64,000 nt of DNA from Micromonospora coriariae (GCF_900091455.1 NZ_LT607412.1:1302001-1366000), one strand, 5' to 3'; shown: positions 38,199-47,113, counted from the first letter of the stretch. Translations and numbers: made by a program. Notes: generated by a model from the letters alone, not told the origin.

Positions 38199-39308
38199 TC
38201 AGTGCAGGCCGACGCCGCGCCGCTGGGCGGTGCGGATCAGGCGGTTGACCAGCTTCGGGTACTCCAGGCCGGAGGCCGCCCACATGCGCGGGAACATCGA
38301 CGTCGGCGTGAACCCGGGCATGGTGTTGATCTCGTTGAGGTAGACGTCCAGCTCGGGGGTGACGAAGAAGTCGGCCCGTGCCAGACCGGCGCAGTCCAGC
38401 GCGGTGAACGCGCGGACGGCGTACTCCTGCACCTGTCGGGTCACCTTCTCCGGCAGCCCGGCCGGAATGTCGTACTCGCAGGAGTCGTCGAGGTACTTCG
38501 CCTCGAAGTCGTAGAAGTCGTGATCGGCGACGACACGCACCTCGGCCAGCACGGACGCCTCGGGCGCACCGCCGGCCTCCCCCTCCAGCACGCCGCACTC
38601 GATCTCGCGGCCGACGATCGCGGCCTCGATGATGACCTTCGGGTCGAACTGCCGGGCGGTGGCTACCGCCTCGTCCAGCTGCGCCCAGTCGGTGACCCGG
38701 GTGATGCCGAACGACGAGCCGGCCCGGGACGGCTTGACGAAGACCGGCAGGCCGAGGCGGTCCTTGTCCTGGTCGCTGAGCGTCATCCCGTTGCGCAGCA
38801 CCGCGTACCGGCCGACCGGGATGCCCTCGACCGCGCAGAGCTTCTTGGTGAACTCCTTGTCCATCGCGGCGGCGGAGGCGAACACGTTCGCCCCGACGTA
38901 GGGGATGCCGGCCATCTCCAGCATTCCCTGGATGGTGCCGTCCTCGCCGTACGTGCCGTGCAGCACCGGGAAGACCACGTCCACGTCGGCCAGCGCGCGA
39001 GGGCCCTCGGTCGGGTCGAGCACCATCAGCCCGTTGCCGGTCGGGTCGGCGCGCAGCACGATGTCCGCTCCGGAGTCGGCGGTGATCTCGGGCAGTTGGC
39101 GGGCGTTGATCGCGAGCTGGGCGGGGTCGCCGTTGGTCAGCACCCACTGGCCGGCCCGGGTGATGCCCACGGGCACCACCTCGTACTCGTCGGGATCGAG
39201 CGCGCCGAACACGCTTCCGGCGCTGACGCAGGAGATGCCGTGCTCCGGGCTGCGGCCGCCGAAGACGATCGCTACGCGGGTCTTGCCTGGGGTGGTCACT
39301 CCGGTCAC
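38199..39308 (-). CDS. ddl: D-alanine--D-alanine ligase
   Basis: A 369-residue ATP-grasp ligase making the D-Ala-D-Ala of peptidoglycan precursors. VAIVFGGRSPEHGIS, LHGTYGEDGTIQG, FVKPSRAGSSFG and YLNEINTMPGFTPTSMFP are the family motifs. The omega loop reads FYDFEAKYLDD with Lys-Tyr, typical of D-Ala rather than D-lactate ligases, so it is the vancomycin-sensitive type. GTG at 39308 starts close to the conserved TRVAIVFGG. It is convergent with the DUF3515 gene. Confidence 0.97.
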   Translation of the reverse strand: MTGVTTPGKTRVAIVFGGRSPEHGISCVSAGSVFGALDPDEYEVVPVGITRAGQWVLTNGDPAQLAINARQLPEITADSGADIVLRADPTGNGLMVLDPTEGPRALADVDVVFPVLHGTYGEDGTIQGMLEMAGIPYVGANVFASAAAMDKEFTKKLCAVEGIPVGRYAVLRNGMTLSDQDKDRLGLPVFVKPSRAGSSFGITRVTDWAQLDEAVATARQFDPKVIIEAAIVGREIECGVLEGEAGGAPEASVLAEVRVVADHDFYDFEAKYLDDSCEYDIPAGLPEKVTRQVQEYAVRAFTALDCAGLARADFFVTPELDVYLNEINTMPGFTPTSMFPRMWAASGLEYPKLVNRLIRTAQRRGVGLH

Positions 39309-39496
39309 CTCTTCGTACGCGACTGCGGCTGGTCGTGCTCGCCGATGGCGCTCACCCGGTTGACCTTACTGTGCGTGGCGGCAGGGCGAGGCGATACCCG
39401 GCGAGCCGCGGCTCGACACGGCAATCGGTCAACAGGGGATATACGGTGCGTGACGGGGTGTCGTCCGGCGGTGTGCCGCCGACCCGCACTGAGGCG

Positions 39497-39715
39497 TCAG
39501 TCCGGGGCGTGCCGGCGACCGACGGCGATCACCTTCACCCGCTGGCGGCCGGCCCGCACCATGCCCAGGGCCATGAACGCACCGGCGATCCGGTCGGCGG
39601 CCTCCCGACTGCTGGCACCGACCACCTGCCGGCGCCGCTCGGGCGCGGTCCGCTCGTTGCGCTCGACGCCCTCGACGGGACGCACGTCGGTGAGGACCAC
39701 CAGGAAGCGGGTCAT
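39497..39715 (-). CDS. hypothetical 72-residue protein
   Basis: A small protein opening MTRFLVVLTDVRPVEG and ending KVIAVGRRHAPD, with two short strands and an Arg/Glu-rich middle helix. The codon third positions are mostly G or C, like real genes here, and an ATG at 39715 cleanly starts the conserved-looking part; the longer frame upstream looks non-coding. I do not recognise a family. It is divergent from the XRE-type regulator and could belong to the same accessory unit. Confidence 0.5.
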   Translation of the reverse strand: MTRFLVVLTDVRPVEGVERNERTAPERRRQVVGASSREAADRIAGAFMALGMVRAGRQRVKVIAVGRRHAPD

Positions 39716-39991
39716 CGTCGGCCGTCCGGGTGTACGGCGGGGGGCTCCGGACCGGTGCGCACGTCGTCTCCTTCCGGCGGGCCGGGATGGCGGCGGCACG
39801 CGACGATCGGGTACGGGGGAGAAACCCGATCGCCGCGCGCCCCATCCCCTCCGGTCGCTCACCGCCACCGTCGCCACGACAACCGGCAGTGAGGACGCGA
39901 TGACAGATTGACACGTGTAGAGCCGTGAATGCAACTCTCATCGACGTTCTCTCATGCAGACGTTCCCACGAATGTGTGCGACCATCGATGC
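39716..39991. promoter_or_regulatory. region between the 72-residue gene and the XRE regulator
   Basis: A plus-strand TTGACA at 39908-39913 is a good -35 match, but no convincing -10 lies 16-18 bases on. No other gene or repeat is seen. Confidence 0.35.
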
Positions 39992-40837
39992 ATGGCCCCG
40001 AAGACCGCCCGTGCCCGCCGGCTCGGCATCGCCCTGCGCCACCACCGGGAAGCCGCCGGGCTGACACTCGAGACCGCCGCGGATGAGATCAACAGCACCC
40101 GCAGCACCCTCTCGCGGTACGAGAACGCGCAGACACTGATCAGCCCGGCCACCGTGCGCGCCCTGCTCACCTCGTACGGGGTGGGCGCGGACGAGGTGGC
40201 CGCCGCGGTGCAGCTCGCCAAGGACGCCCGCAAGCCGGGCTGGTGGGTGTCGTACTCCTACCTGCTGGACCCGCGCACCATCGACTTCATCGCCCTTGAG
40301 GCCGAGGCCACCGCCATCGCCAACTTCGAACCCTCGGTGGTGCCCGGCCTGCTGCAGACCGCCGACTACATCCGGGGGGTGATGCGCGGCGGCCCGCACA
40401 CCCTCGGCGACGACCTGGTGGAGCAGCGGGTCAAGGTCCGCCTCGACCGGCAACAGCGGCTGACCGGCGACGACCCGCCCATCCTCGACGCGATCATCGA
40501 CGAGGGCGCGCTGCTACGCCCGGTCGGCGACCAGTCAGTGATGGACGGGCAGCTGCGCCACCTGGTCAAGATGGCCGAACTGCCGAACATCTCGGTCCAG
40601 GTGATCCCGCTCTCCGCCGGCTACCACCGAGGCACCCGAGGCTCGCTGCACATCCTGGAGTTCGCCGACCCGGAGGACCCGATCATCGCCTCGGTGGAGA
40701 CCGTCGCCGGTCAGATGATCCTCGACCGAGCCGGCGAGACGCGTACCTGCACCAAAATCATGGAGCATCTGCGGAGCGTGGCGCTCAGCCCGGCCGACAG
40801 CCGGAAGCAGCTCCTGTCACTCCTGAAGGGACGGTAG
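39992..40837 (+). CDS. XRE-family regulator with DUF5753 domain
   Basis: A 281-residue protein: N-terminal helix-turn-helix at about 8-65 (RLGIALRHHREAAGLTLETA, then STRSTLSRYEN) and a DUF5753 effector domain from about 95, with FEPSVVPGLLQTADYIRG and the C-terminal TKIMEHLRSVALSPADSR. These WhiJ-type proteins are numerous in mycelial actinobacteria and pair with small DUF397 proteins, as here. The ATG at 39992 is chosen over one at 39929, whose added residues are not conserved. The target genes are unknown. Confidence 0.92.
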   Translation: MAPKTARARRLGIALRHHREAAGLTLETAADEINSTRSTLSRYENAQTLISPATVRALLTSYGVGADEVAAAVQLAKDARKPGWWVSYSYLLDPRTIDFIALEAEATAIANFEPSVVPGLLQTADYIRGVMRGGPHTLGDDLVEQRVKVRLDRQQRLTGDDPPILDAIIDEGALLRPVGDQSVMDGQLRHLVKMAELPNISVQVIPLSAGYHRGTRGSLHILEFADPEDPIIASVETVAGQMILDRAGETRTCTKIMEHLRSVALSPADSRKQLLSLLKGR

Positions 40838-40842
40838 GACCG

Positions 40843-41043
40843 ATGACACCGACGATCACAGCGGCGCTGGCTGCGGCGGCGTGGCGCAAGAGCAGCCGCA
40901 GCGGCGACCAGGGTGCTTGTGTGGAGGTGGCCGCGCTCCCCCGACTGGTCGCCGTACGCGACTCCAAGGACCCGACCGGCCCGGCCCTGCTGTTCCCGCC
41001 GGCCGCCTGGACGGCCTTCGCCCAGGCCCCGCCCCGCCGCTGA
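40843..41043 (+). CDS. DUF397 protein, partner of the XRE/DUF5753 regulator
   Basis: A 66-residue protein with the DUF397 core AAWRKSSRSGDQGACVEVA followed by VAVRDSKDPTGPALLFPPAAW. It starts five bases after its XRE/DUF5753 neighbour. Genetic work on the Streptomyces WhiJ group shows such pairs acting together in developmental control; an antagonist role is a fair inference. A run of CTCGGG-type hexamers follows at 41088-41118, before the convergent ROK gene. Confidence 0.92.
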   Translation: MTPTITAALAAAAWRKSSRSGDQGACVEVAALPRLVAVRDSKDPTGPALLFPPAAWTAFAQAPPRR

Positions 41044-41122
41044 CCGGACGAGGCGGGCGCGGCACGGGCTCAGGCCCGCGTCGCGGAAGCTCGGGCTCGG
41101 GTTCGGGCTCGGGCTCGGCGGC

Positions 41123-42172
41123 TCACGCGACCAGCGGGCTGGACTCCGGTACGGCGCGCAGCGCCTCCAGGGCGGCGATGGCCACGCCCCGGGCGCCGGC
41201 CATGTCCCGCTCCGGCACCAGGGCGAAGGTGGCCACGGCCGCCTGCTCCTCGCGGAGCACTGTGTGCTCGCGGACCGTCGCCAGGAACCAGTCGCGGAAC
41301 TCGGGCGCCGCCTCCACCACCCCGCCGCCGACGAAGTACGCGTGCGGGTCGGTGAAGTTGGCCGCCACGGTGAACAGCCGACCCAGCGCCACCGCCTGCT
41401 GGGTGAAGAGGTCCCGGGCCAGCGCGTCCCCCTGCTCGCCGTAGCCGCGGACCAGCTTCGCCGCACGGGCGACCGGCTCGGCGGCGAGCGGGTGGTCGGG
41501 GTACCGGGTCAGCCAGTACGGCAGCAGGTTGCGCTCGATGCCGGTCAGCGAGGCGACGCTCTCGACGTCCCCGGTGAACCCGCAGGCGCAGGTCGGCTCC
41601 GGCTGCTCCGGGCCGAGCAGCCCGGTCAGCGGGATGTGCACGTGACCCAGCTCCCCGGCCATCCCGGCCGCGCCGGCGATCACGCGCCCGCCCTCGACCA
41701 CGCCGCCGCCGAGGCCGGTGCCGACGATCGCGGAGACCGACGACCGGTTCATCGCCTCGGCGCCGAAGTACACGTGGTGGGCGTAGAGCGCGGCCGCGTT
41801 GCCGTCGTTGTGGTAGACCACCGGCAGGCCCAGCCGCCGCTCCAGCGCGCCCCGCACGTCGAAGCCACGCCACGCCGCCTGGGAGAAGTTGGTCGAGCCG
41901 CGCGACGAGATGACACCGGTGGCGCTGGCCGGGCCCGGAGTGTCCAGCCCCACCGCCCGAACCAGTTCGCGGGGCACGCCGGTCTGTGCCAGAGCGCCGT
42001 CCAGCGCCCGGGCCAGCGCCTCGATCGCGGCGTCGGGCCCGGCTCGCACCTCGCTGGGGATCTCCAGCAGACCGTCCACCAGGAACCGGCCGTCCACCGT
42101 CAGCACTGTGGCGTTGTTGCTGGTCCCGCCGTTGTCCAGCCCGACGACCACCGGCACCCCTGCGCTGCCCAC
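41123..42172 (-). CDS. ROK-family sugar kinase-like protein
   Basis: A 349-residue ROK protein. The phosphate-binding loop is DNGGT (13-17), the catalytic Asp is D123 in HNDGNAA, GTGLGGG is at 151-157 and GELGH at 183-187. The family's zinc motif CxCGx2GC is altered: C195 and C197 are present but the third Cys is Asp202. No helix-turn-helix is present, so it is a kinase-type rather than repressor-type ROK protein. No sugar transport genes adjoin it, and the substrate is unknown. Confidence 0.87.
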   Translation of the reverse strand: MGSAGVPVVVGLDNGGTSNNATVLTVDGRFLVDGLLEIPSEVRAGPDAAIEALARALDGALAQTGVPRELVRAVGLDTPGPASATGVISSRGSTNFSQAAWRGFDVRGALERRLGLPVVYHNDGNAAALYAHHVYFGAEAMNRSSVSAIVGTGLGGGVVEGGRVIAGAAGMAGELGHVHIPLTGLLGPEQPEPTCACGFTGDVESVASLTGIERNLLPYWLTRYPDHPLAAEPVARAAKLVRGYGEQGDALARDLFTQQAVALGRLFTVAANFTDPHAYFVGGGVVEAAPEFRDWFLATVREHTVLREEQAAVATFALVPERDMAGARGVAIAALEALRAVPESSPLVA

Positions 42173-42290
42173 CGAAACCGCCCTCCGCCGTCATGAGTGT
42201 GAGCCGAGGCTAGTGCCAACACCGCTCCCCCGCCACGCCCGGCTCCACTGCCAGGTAGCCCCGCTGCCCAGCGGGCCGTCGCGGGCGCGT

Positions 42291-43079
42291 TCAGGCGGGA
42301 CGGCGGGCGGTCACGGCGGTGGCATCCAGGTCCTCGTCGTGCCGCACGCTCGGTTCGAGCCCGAGGGCGTCGAACGCCGCGCAGAGCGCGTCCGCCTGCC
42401 CGGCGCTGACCTCCACCGCGAGGTGTCCACCGGGCGCCAACCACCGGGTCGCTCCGGCGGCCACCCGGCGCAGCACGGCGAGCCCGTCCGGCCCGCCGTC
42501 GAGGGCCACCGGGGCCTCGTGCAGCCGCGCCTCGGCGGGCATCAGCGCCACCGCGGCGGTCGGCACGTACGGGGCGTTGGCGACCACCAGGTCCAGCCGG
42601 CCCCGCCAGTGCGGGGGCAACGGCGCGAACAGGTCGCCCTCGAACACCTCGGCGGCCAGCCCGGCGAGGTTGCGGCGGGCGCACGCCACGGCCGCCGGGT
42701 CGATGTCGGCGGCGGCCAGCCAGCGCGGCGCGAGCCGGTGCGCCAACGCGACAGTGGTGGCCCCGGAGCCGCAGCAGAGGTCGACCACGGCCGGCCTCGG
42801 GCCGGTCACCGCGGCGGCCGCCTCGACGAGCAGGGCGGTGCGCCCCCGAGGCACGAAGACGCCCGCGGCGACGGCGATCCGCAGACCGCAGAACTCCGCC
42901 CAGCCGAGCAGGTGCTCCAGCGGTTCGCCGGCCACCCGGCGCTCGGTCAGGTCGGCCAACGCCGCCGGGGTGTCGGCCGCGGCCAGCAGCAGGTCGGCCT
43001 CGTCCTCGGCGTAGACGCAGCCGGCGGTACGCAGCCGGTGCACGAGGGCCGGCCGGCCGGTGGGGAACGGTGCTGCCAT
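42291..43079 (-). CDS. PrmC/HemK-related N5-glutamine methyltransferase-like protein
   Basis: A 262-residue SAM-dependent methyltransferase with the PrmC layout: helical N-terminal domain, EPLEHLLGWAEFCGLRI, the SAM motif VVDLCCGSGA (LCCGSGA 101-107) and the catalytic position at 168-171. There the family NPPY is NAPY. This fits the actinobacterial group annotated as putative protein N5-glutamine methyltransferase of unknown substrate. GGAGG lies before the ATG at 43079. A structured 146-base leader separates it from the upstream trans-sulfuration gene. Confidence 0.85.
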   Translation of the reverse strand: MAAPFPTGRPALVHRLRTAGCVYAEDEADLLLAAADTPAALADLTERRVAGEPLEHLLGWAEFCGLRIAVAAGVFVPRGRTALLVEAAAAVTGPRPAVVDLCCGSGATTVALAHRLAPRWLAAADIDPAAVACARRNLAGLAAEVFEGDLFAPLPPHWRGRLDLVVANAPYVPTAAVALMPAEARLHEAPVALDGGPDGLAVLRRVAAGATRWLAPGGHLAVEVSAGQADALCAAFDALGLEPSVRHDEDLDATAVTARRPA

Positions 43080-43108
43080 GGGATACCTCCGGGAAACGCT
43101 CGCCGGCG

Positions 43109-43187
43109 CTCCCGTGGCCGCTACCGCGGCGGGGACACGGGAGGAAGCGCCGGTCCTGTCGACTGACGGATCGGACTCACCTCCTCC
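43109..43187 (-). promoter_or_regulatory. structured leader upstream of the PrmC-like gene
   Basis: On the minus strand the order is: a perfect Shine-Dalgarno block GGAGGAGGTGA (43187-43177), CTTCCTCC (43147-43140) that can pair with it, and an 8-bp hairpin between 43143-43136 and 43116-43109 (CTCCCGTG with CACGGGAG) that uses part of the same CTCC. A 19-codon ORF (GTG 43180 to TAG 43121) runs through it. Mutually exclusive pairing of this kind is typical of attenuators. Confidence 0.4.
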
Positions 43188-43191
43188 GGTC

Positions 43192-43213
43192 GCGGCCCGC
43201 GGCTGCGGGCCGC
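43192..43213 (-). terminator. hairpin after the trans-sulfuration gene
   Basis: GCGGCCCGC (43192-43200) and its complement (43205-43213) enclose a four-base loop, 12 bases after the stop at 43226. It would end or attenuate readthrough into the PrmC-like gene. Confidence 0.6.
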
Positions 43214-43225
43214 CGACACGATAAC

Positions 43226-44344
43226 TCAGGCCCCTCCGGCGGCGTCCAGCGCGGCGGCGATGTCGGCCACCAGGTCGACCGTGTCCTCCACCCCGCAGGA
43301 GAGCCGAACGAAGCCGGGTGCGGTGTCGTCGCCCCACTGCGCCCGCCGGTCCGCGGTGGTGTGCAGGCCACCGAAGGAGGTGGCCGCCACCACCAGTCGG
43401 GCAGCGTCGACGAAGCGGCTCACCCGGTCGGCGTCGCCCAGGTCGAACGAGAGCACCCCGGGCATCCGGCGCATCTGTGCCGAGGCCACCGGGTACGCCG
43501 GGTCGTCGGTGCGCCCGGGCCACCGTAGGCCGGTCACGTCGGGCCGGCCGGCGAGCAGATCGGCGACCGCGGCGGCGTTCGCACTCTGCCGGGCCAGCCG
43601 CAGGTCGAGCGTGCCCAGTGAGCGGTGGGCCAACCAGGCATCGAACGCGCCGGGCACCGAGCCGGTGGTGGTACGCCAGCGGGTCACCGCCTCGATCAGC
43701 TCGGCGGACCGGCTGGCCACGTAACCCAGCAGCAGGTCGGAGTGGCCGGTGAGCGCCTTCGTACCCGAGGCGACCACCAGGTCGGCGCCGAAGTCCAGCG
43801 GGCGCTGGCCGAGCGGGGTCGCCGTGGTGTTGTCCACCGCGAGCAGCGCGCCGGCGGCGTGCGCCCGTTCGGCGAGGGCGGCCACGTCGACCACGTCCAG
43901 GCCCGGGTTGGCCGGGGTCTCCACCAGCACCAGCCGGACGCCCTCCAGCGACGGGTACGGCCCGACGGTCGGGACGAACAGCACCCGGACACCTATCGCC
44001 TCCAGCACATCGGTGGCGAACGCCCGGACCGGGAAGTATCCGTCGGTCGGCAGCACCACGGTGTCCCCCGGGCGCAGCAGCGTCAGCAGCACCCCGGTGA
44101 TGGCCGCCTGACCGGTGGCGAAGACCCGGCAGTCGCCGCCCTCCAGCTCAGCCACGGCGGCCTCCAGCAGCCGACGCGTGGGGTTGTCGGGGCGGCCGTA
44201 GCCGTTCGGTGAGCCGGCCGGGCCCTGCCACGGATCGAGGTGGTACGGCGCGGCGAAGACCGGTCCGGGCAGGAAGGGGTCTCCTGGCGCCGGCTCGGGC
44301 AGCCCGGCGTGCACACAGCGGGTGCCGTCACCCAGATCGCTCAT
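43226..44344 (-). CDS. PLP-dependent trans-sulfuration enzyme (cystathionine gamma-lyase-like)
   Basis: A 372-residue Cys/Met-metabolism PLP enzyme. The PLP lysine is K196 in VASGTKALTGHSD, D171 lies in AVDNTTATPLGQ, and the substrate-loop region YGRPDNPTRRLLE follows the family pattern YxRxxNPT. It starts seven bases after the gpsA stop, so both are in one transcript with plsC. Cystathionine gamma-lyase is the usual annotation; gamma-synthase or another beta/gamma-elimination activity cannot be excluded. Confidence 0.9.
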   Translation of the reverse strand: MSDLGDGTRCVHAGLPEPAPGDPFLPGPVFAAPYHLDPWQGPAGSPNGYGRPDNPTRRLLEAAVAELEGGDCRVFATGQAAITGVLLTLLRPGDTVVLPTDGYFPVRAFATDVLEAIGVRVLFVPTVGPYPSLEGVRLVLVETPANPGLDVVDVAALAERAHAAGALLAVDNTTATPLGQRPLDFGADLVVASGTKALTGHSDLLLGYVASRSAELIEAVTRWRTTTGSVPGAFDAWLAHRSLGTLDLRLARQSANAAAVADLLAGRPDVTGLRWPGRTDDPAYPVASAQMRRMPGVLSFDLGDADRVSRFVDAARLVVAATSFGGLHTTADRRAQWGDDTAPGFVRLSCGVEDTVDLVADIAAALDAAGGA

Positions 44345-44351
44345 CAGGTCC

Positions 44352-45371
44352 TCACTCGTACGACTCGGGTTTGGCTGTGCGGCTCATCAGGGTGTCCACG
44401 GCGAGGCGGGGGTCCATCCCCTCGTGACAGATCCGCTCGACCTGCTCGGTGATCGGCATCTCGACGCCGTGCGCCCGCGCCAGGTCACGGATCGCCAGGC
44501 AGCTCTTCACGCCCTCGGCGGTCTGCCGGGTGGCGGCCTGGGCCTGCTCCAGCGTCTCGCCCCGGCCCAGATGCTCACCGAAGGTGCGGTTCCGGGCCAG
44601 CGGGGACGAGCAGGAGGCGACCAGGTCGCCCATGCCCGCCAGGCCGGCGAAGGTGATCGGGTCGGCGCCGAGCGCCACACCCAGGCGGGCCGTCTCGGCC
44701 AGCCCTCGGGTCATCAACATGGCCCGGGTGTTGTCGCCGAAGCCCATCGCGGTGGCGATGCCGTACGACAGGGCGATCACGTTCTTGACCGCCCCGCCCA
44801 GCTCGCAGCCGATCACGTCGTCGTTGGTGTACGGGCGCAGGTAGGGCGTCCGGATCGACGCCTGCACGAGCGTGGTGCGGTGGCTGTTCGTTCCGGCGAC
44901 CACGGTGGCGGCCGGCTGCTCGGCGGCGATCTCCGGGGCCAGGTTCGGGCCGGAGACCACGACCACGCGGTCCGCGGCCACGCCGGCGGTCTCCACGATG
45001 ACCTCGCTCATCCGCCTGGTGGTGCCGAGCTCGATGCCCTTCATCAGCGACACCAGGGTGGCGTCCGGGTGCAGGTGCCCGGCCCACTCGGCGAGGTTGC
45101 CACGCAGGGTCTGCGACGGCACGGCCAGCACCACCAGTTCGGCGCCGGTGATCGCCTCGACCGCGTCGTGGGTGGCGGTGACCCGGGCCGGCAGCAGCAG
45201 GTCCGGCAGGTACTCCGGGTTCCGGCGCTCGGTGCGGATACTCTCCGCCACCGGCGCGCGCCGCGCCCACACCGTCACGTCCCGCCCCGCGTCGGCGAGG
45301 ATCTTGGCGAACGCGGTGCCCCAGGAGCCGGCGCCGAGCACCGCGACGTGGCCGGTGCTGTGCCCGCTCAC
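44352..45371 (-). CDS. gpsA: glycerol-3-phosphate dehydrogenase [NAD(P)+]
   Basis: A 339-residue GpsA making sn-glycerol-3-phosphate for phospholipids. The NAD(P) motif is [12 protein letters not shown] near the N-terminus, followed by [15 protein letters not shown] and the catalytic lysine in [12 protein letters not shown], with [17 protein letters not shown] after it. The GTG at 45371 overlaps the plsC stop by four bases (GTGA), indicating translational coupling of two phospholipid genes. Confidence 0.97.
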   Translation of the reverse strand: MSGHSTGHVAVLGAGSWGTAFAKILADAGRDVTVWARRAPVAESIRTERRNPEYLPDLLLPARVTATHDAVEAITGAELVVLAVPSQTLRGNLAEWAGHLHPDATLVSLMKGIELGTTRRMSEVIVETAGVAADRVVVVSGPNLAPEIAAEQPAATVVAGTNSHRTTLVQASIRTPYLRPYTNDDVIGCELGGAVKNVIALSYGIATAMGFGDNTRAMLMTRGLAETARLGVALGADPITFAGLAGMGDLVASCSSPLARNRTFGEHLGRGETLEQAQAATRQTAEGVKSCLAIRDLARAHGVEMPITEQVERICHEGMDPRLAVDTLMSRTAKPESYE

Positions 45372-46105
45372 GCGACACCACCCTGCTGCTGGCGCTCGGC
45401 GGACGGTCGGGCCGGTCGTTCCCAGAGCGGCGGCGGGGTGCCGCCACGGATCTCGGCGAGCATGTCCCGAAGCCGCAGCATGATGGCGTCCGTCATCCCC
45501 TCGAGGGTGGCTCGCGTCGGCGGGGCGTCCGCCCACCGGCTCAGGTCGACCGGCTCGCCGGCGACCACTGTCACCGGGATCCGCGGACGCAGGCTGAGCC
45601 GGGTGGTCCGCGGGTCGAAGATCCGCTCCGGCCCCCACATCACCAGGGGCACCACGGGCGCACCGGTGGCCAGCGCCAACCGGGCGGCGCCGGTCTTGGC
45701 CTTCATCGGCCACAGCTCCGGCTGCCGGGTGGTGGTGCCCTCCGGGTAGATCACCACCGCGCCGCCCTCGTCGAGCGCGGCGACCAGCGCGTCCAGCGAG
45801 CGGACCGCGTCCACGGTGCCCCGCTCGACCGGAATCTGTCGGCACCGGTGCAGGATCCAGCCGATCACCGGCACCCGGAACACGCTGGCCTTGCCCAGGT
45901 ACTGCGGCCACCGCCCGGCATCGAAGATGAAGTGCGCGGAGACCAGCGGGTCGGCGTGCGAGATGTGGTTCGCGACGATGATCACGCCACCGTCCCGGCC
46001 GAGGTGCTCCATGCCGCGCCACGTGCGCCGGGTCCAGACGGTCATCACCGGCTTCACCAGCGCCACGGCGAACCGTTGCCAGAACCCCAGCCTGCGCCGT
46101 GCCAC
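45368..46105 (-). CDS. plsC: 1-acyl-sn-glycerol-3-phosphate acyltransferase
   Basis: A 245-residue membrane-associated acyltransferase. The HX4D motif is NHISHAD, followed by [20 protein letters not shown] and the substrate motif YPEGTTTRQ, the PlsC order. The GTG at 46105 has GAGGAGG upstream and begins with a basic segment and a hydrophobic stretch. With gpsA downstream it supplies and uses glycerol-3-phosphate backbone; a lysophosphatidic acid substrate is the default inference. Confidence 0.93.
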   Translation of the reverse strand: MARRRLGFWQRFAVALVKPVMTVWTRRTWRGMEHLGRDGGVIIVANHISHADPLVSAHFIFDAGRWPQYLGKASVFRVPVIGWILHRCRQIPVERGTVDAVRSLDALVAALDEGGAVVIYPEGTTTRQPELWPMKAKTGAARLALATGAPVVPLVMWGPERIFDPRTTRLSLRPRIPVTVVAGEPVDLSRWADAPPTRATLEGMTDAIMLRLRDMLAEIRGGTPPPLWERPARPSAERQQQGGVA

Positions 46106-46231
46106 TGTGCCTCCTCGTCCCGCCCGACCCCGCCGCGAGCCCCGTTCGCGACACCCGCAGCGGAAATCATGCCTGCTCGCCCCCGGTACGGCCAGCGAGG
46201 GTCCCGCCGTCCGGCTGGCAGGATTGCCGAC

Positions 46232-46879
46232 GTGAGTCAGTCGGGGTGGGCCGTGGTGGTGCCGGTGAAGCGTCTGACCGCAGCCAAGAGCCGGCTGCGG
46301 GGCGCCCTTCCCGGCGTACCGCACGAGGAGCTGGCGCTGGCGCTGGCGGCCGACACGCTCCGCGCGGTGCTGGCCTGCCCGGCGGTCGCCGAGGTTCTGG
46401 TGGTGACCGACGACGCCCGGGTGGCGGCGGCGGCGCGGACCGCCGGCGCACAAGTGCGACCCGACGAGCCGGACGCCGGTCTGAACGCCGCGTTCCGGCA
46501 CGGCGCGGCGGGCCTGCCCCCCGGGTGGGTGGCGGGGCTCACCGCGGACCTGCCGGCGCTGCGCCCGGCCGAGCTGGCCGGCGCGCTGCTCGCGGCGCGA
46601 ACCGGCCAGGCCGGGGTACGACGGTTCGTACCGGACGCGCCGGGCGAGGGCACTGTGCTGCTCACGGCGCCGCCGGGCATCGCCCTGGACCCGCGGTTCG
46701 GAATGGGCTCGGCGGCGGCGCACACGGCGAGCGGGGCACTGCCGCTCACCGGGGACTGGCCCAGCCTGCGCCGGGACGTGGACACCGCCGCCGACCTGGC
46801 CGCCGCCGACCGGCTCGGCCTGGGGCCGCGTACCGCCGCGCTGCTCGCCGCCGACCGCCCGGCCCGCGCCGCGGGCTGA
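46232..46879 (+). CDS. cofC: 2-phospho-L-lactate guanylyltransferase
   Basis: A 215-residue CofC/FbiD protein of coenzyme F420 synthesis. It opens AVVVPVKRLTAAKSRLRG, the nucleotidyltransferase signature, and has VLVVTDD, GLNAAFRHGAAGLP, GLTADLPALRP and a late RFGMGSAAAH. In actinobacteria this enzyme activates phosphoenolpyruvate or phospholactate with GTP. The GTG at 46232 is preceded at seven bases by CAGGAT, suggesting a leaderless message. It is divergent from plsC. Confidence 0.93.
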   Translation: MSQSGWAVVVPVKRLTAAKSRLRGALPGVPHEELALALAADTLRAVLACPAVAEVLVVTDDARVAAAARTAGAQVRPDEPDAGLNAAFRHGAAGLPPGWVAGLTADLPALRPAELAGALLAARTGQAGVRRFVPDAPGEGTVLLTAPPGIALDPRFGMGSAAAHTASGALPLTGDWPSLRRDVDTAADLAAADRLGLGPRTAALLAADRPARAAG

Positions 46880-46901
46880 CCCGCCGGTGTACGGTGCCAG
46901 C

Positions 46902-47099
46902 ATGCAGGGCACGGTGGCCAGCTACGACGCGGCGACGCGCAGCGGAGTTCTGCTGCTCGACGACGGCACCGAACTGCGCTTCCCCACCCGGGCCTTCGAC
47001 GCCTCCGGGCTGCGGCTGCTCCGGCTCGGCCAGCGGGTCCGCATCGACACGGATTCCGACGGCGAGGTCGTCCGGGTGACATTGCCGACGATGAGCTGA
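46902..47099 (+). CDS. cold-shock-domain-like small protein
   Basis: A 65-residue OB-fold protein resembling a divergent cold-shock domain: GTVASYDAATRSGVLLLDDG at the start, then TELRFPTRAFDASG and QRVRIDTDSDGEVVRVTL. The aromatic RNP motifs of classical Csp (KGFGFI, VFVHF) are largely lost, so nucleic-acid binding is uncertain. TACGGT (46890-46895) ends six bases before the ATG, suggesting leaderless translation. It lies between cofC and ppk. Confidence 0.75.
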   Translation: MQGTVASYDAATRSGVLLLDDGTELRFPTRAFDASGLRLLRLGQRVRIDTDSDGEVVRVTLPTMS

Positions 47100-47113
47100 A
47101 CCGGCGAGGCCAA

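Noticed and set aside
41088..41118. CTCGGG-type hexamer repeats as a CRISPR or VNTR locus
   Set aside because: Only a few imperfect short units without spacers; simple low-complexity sequence between convergent genes.
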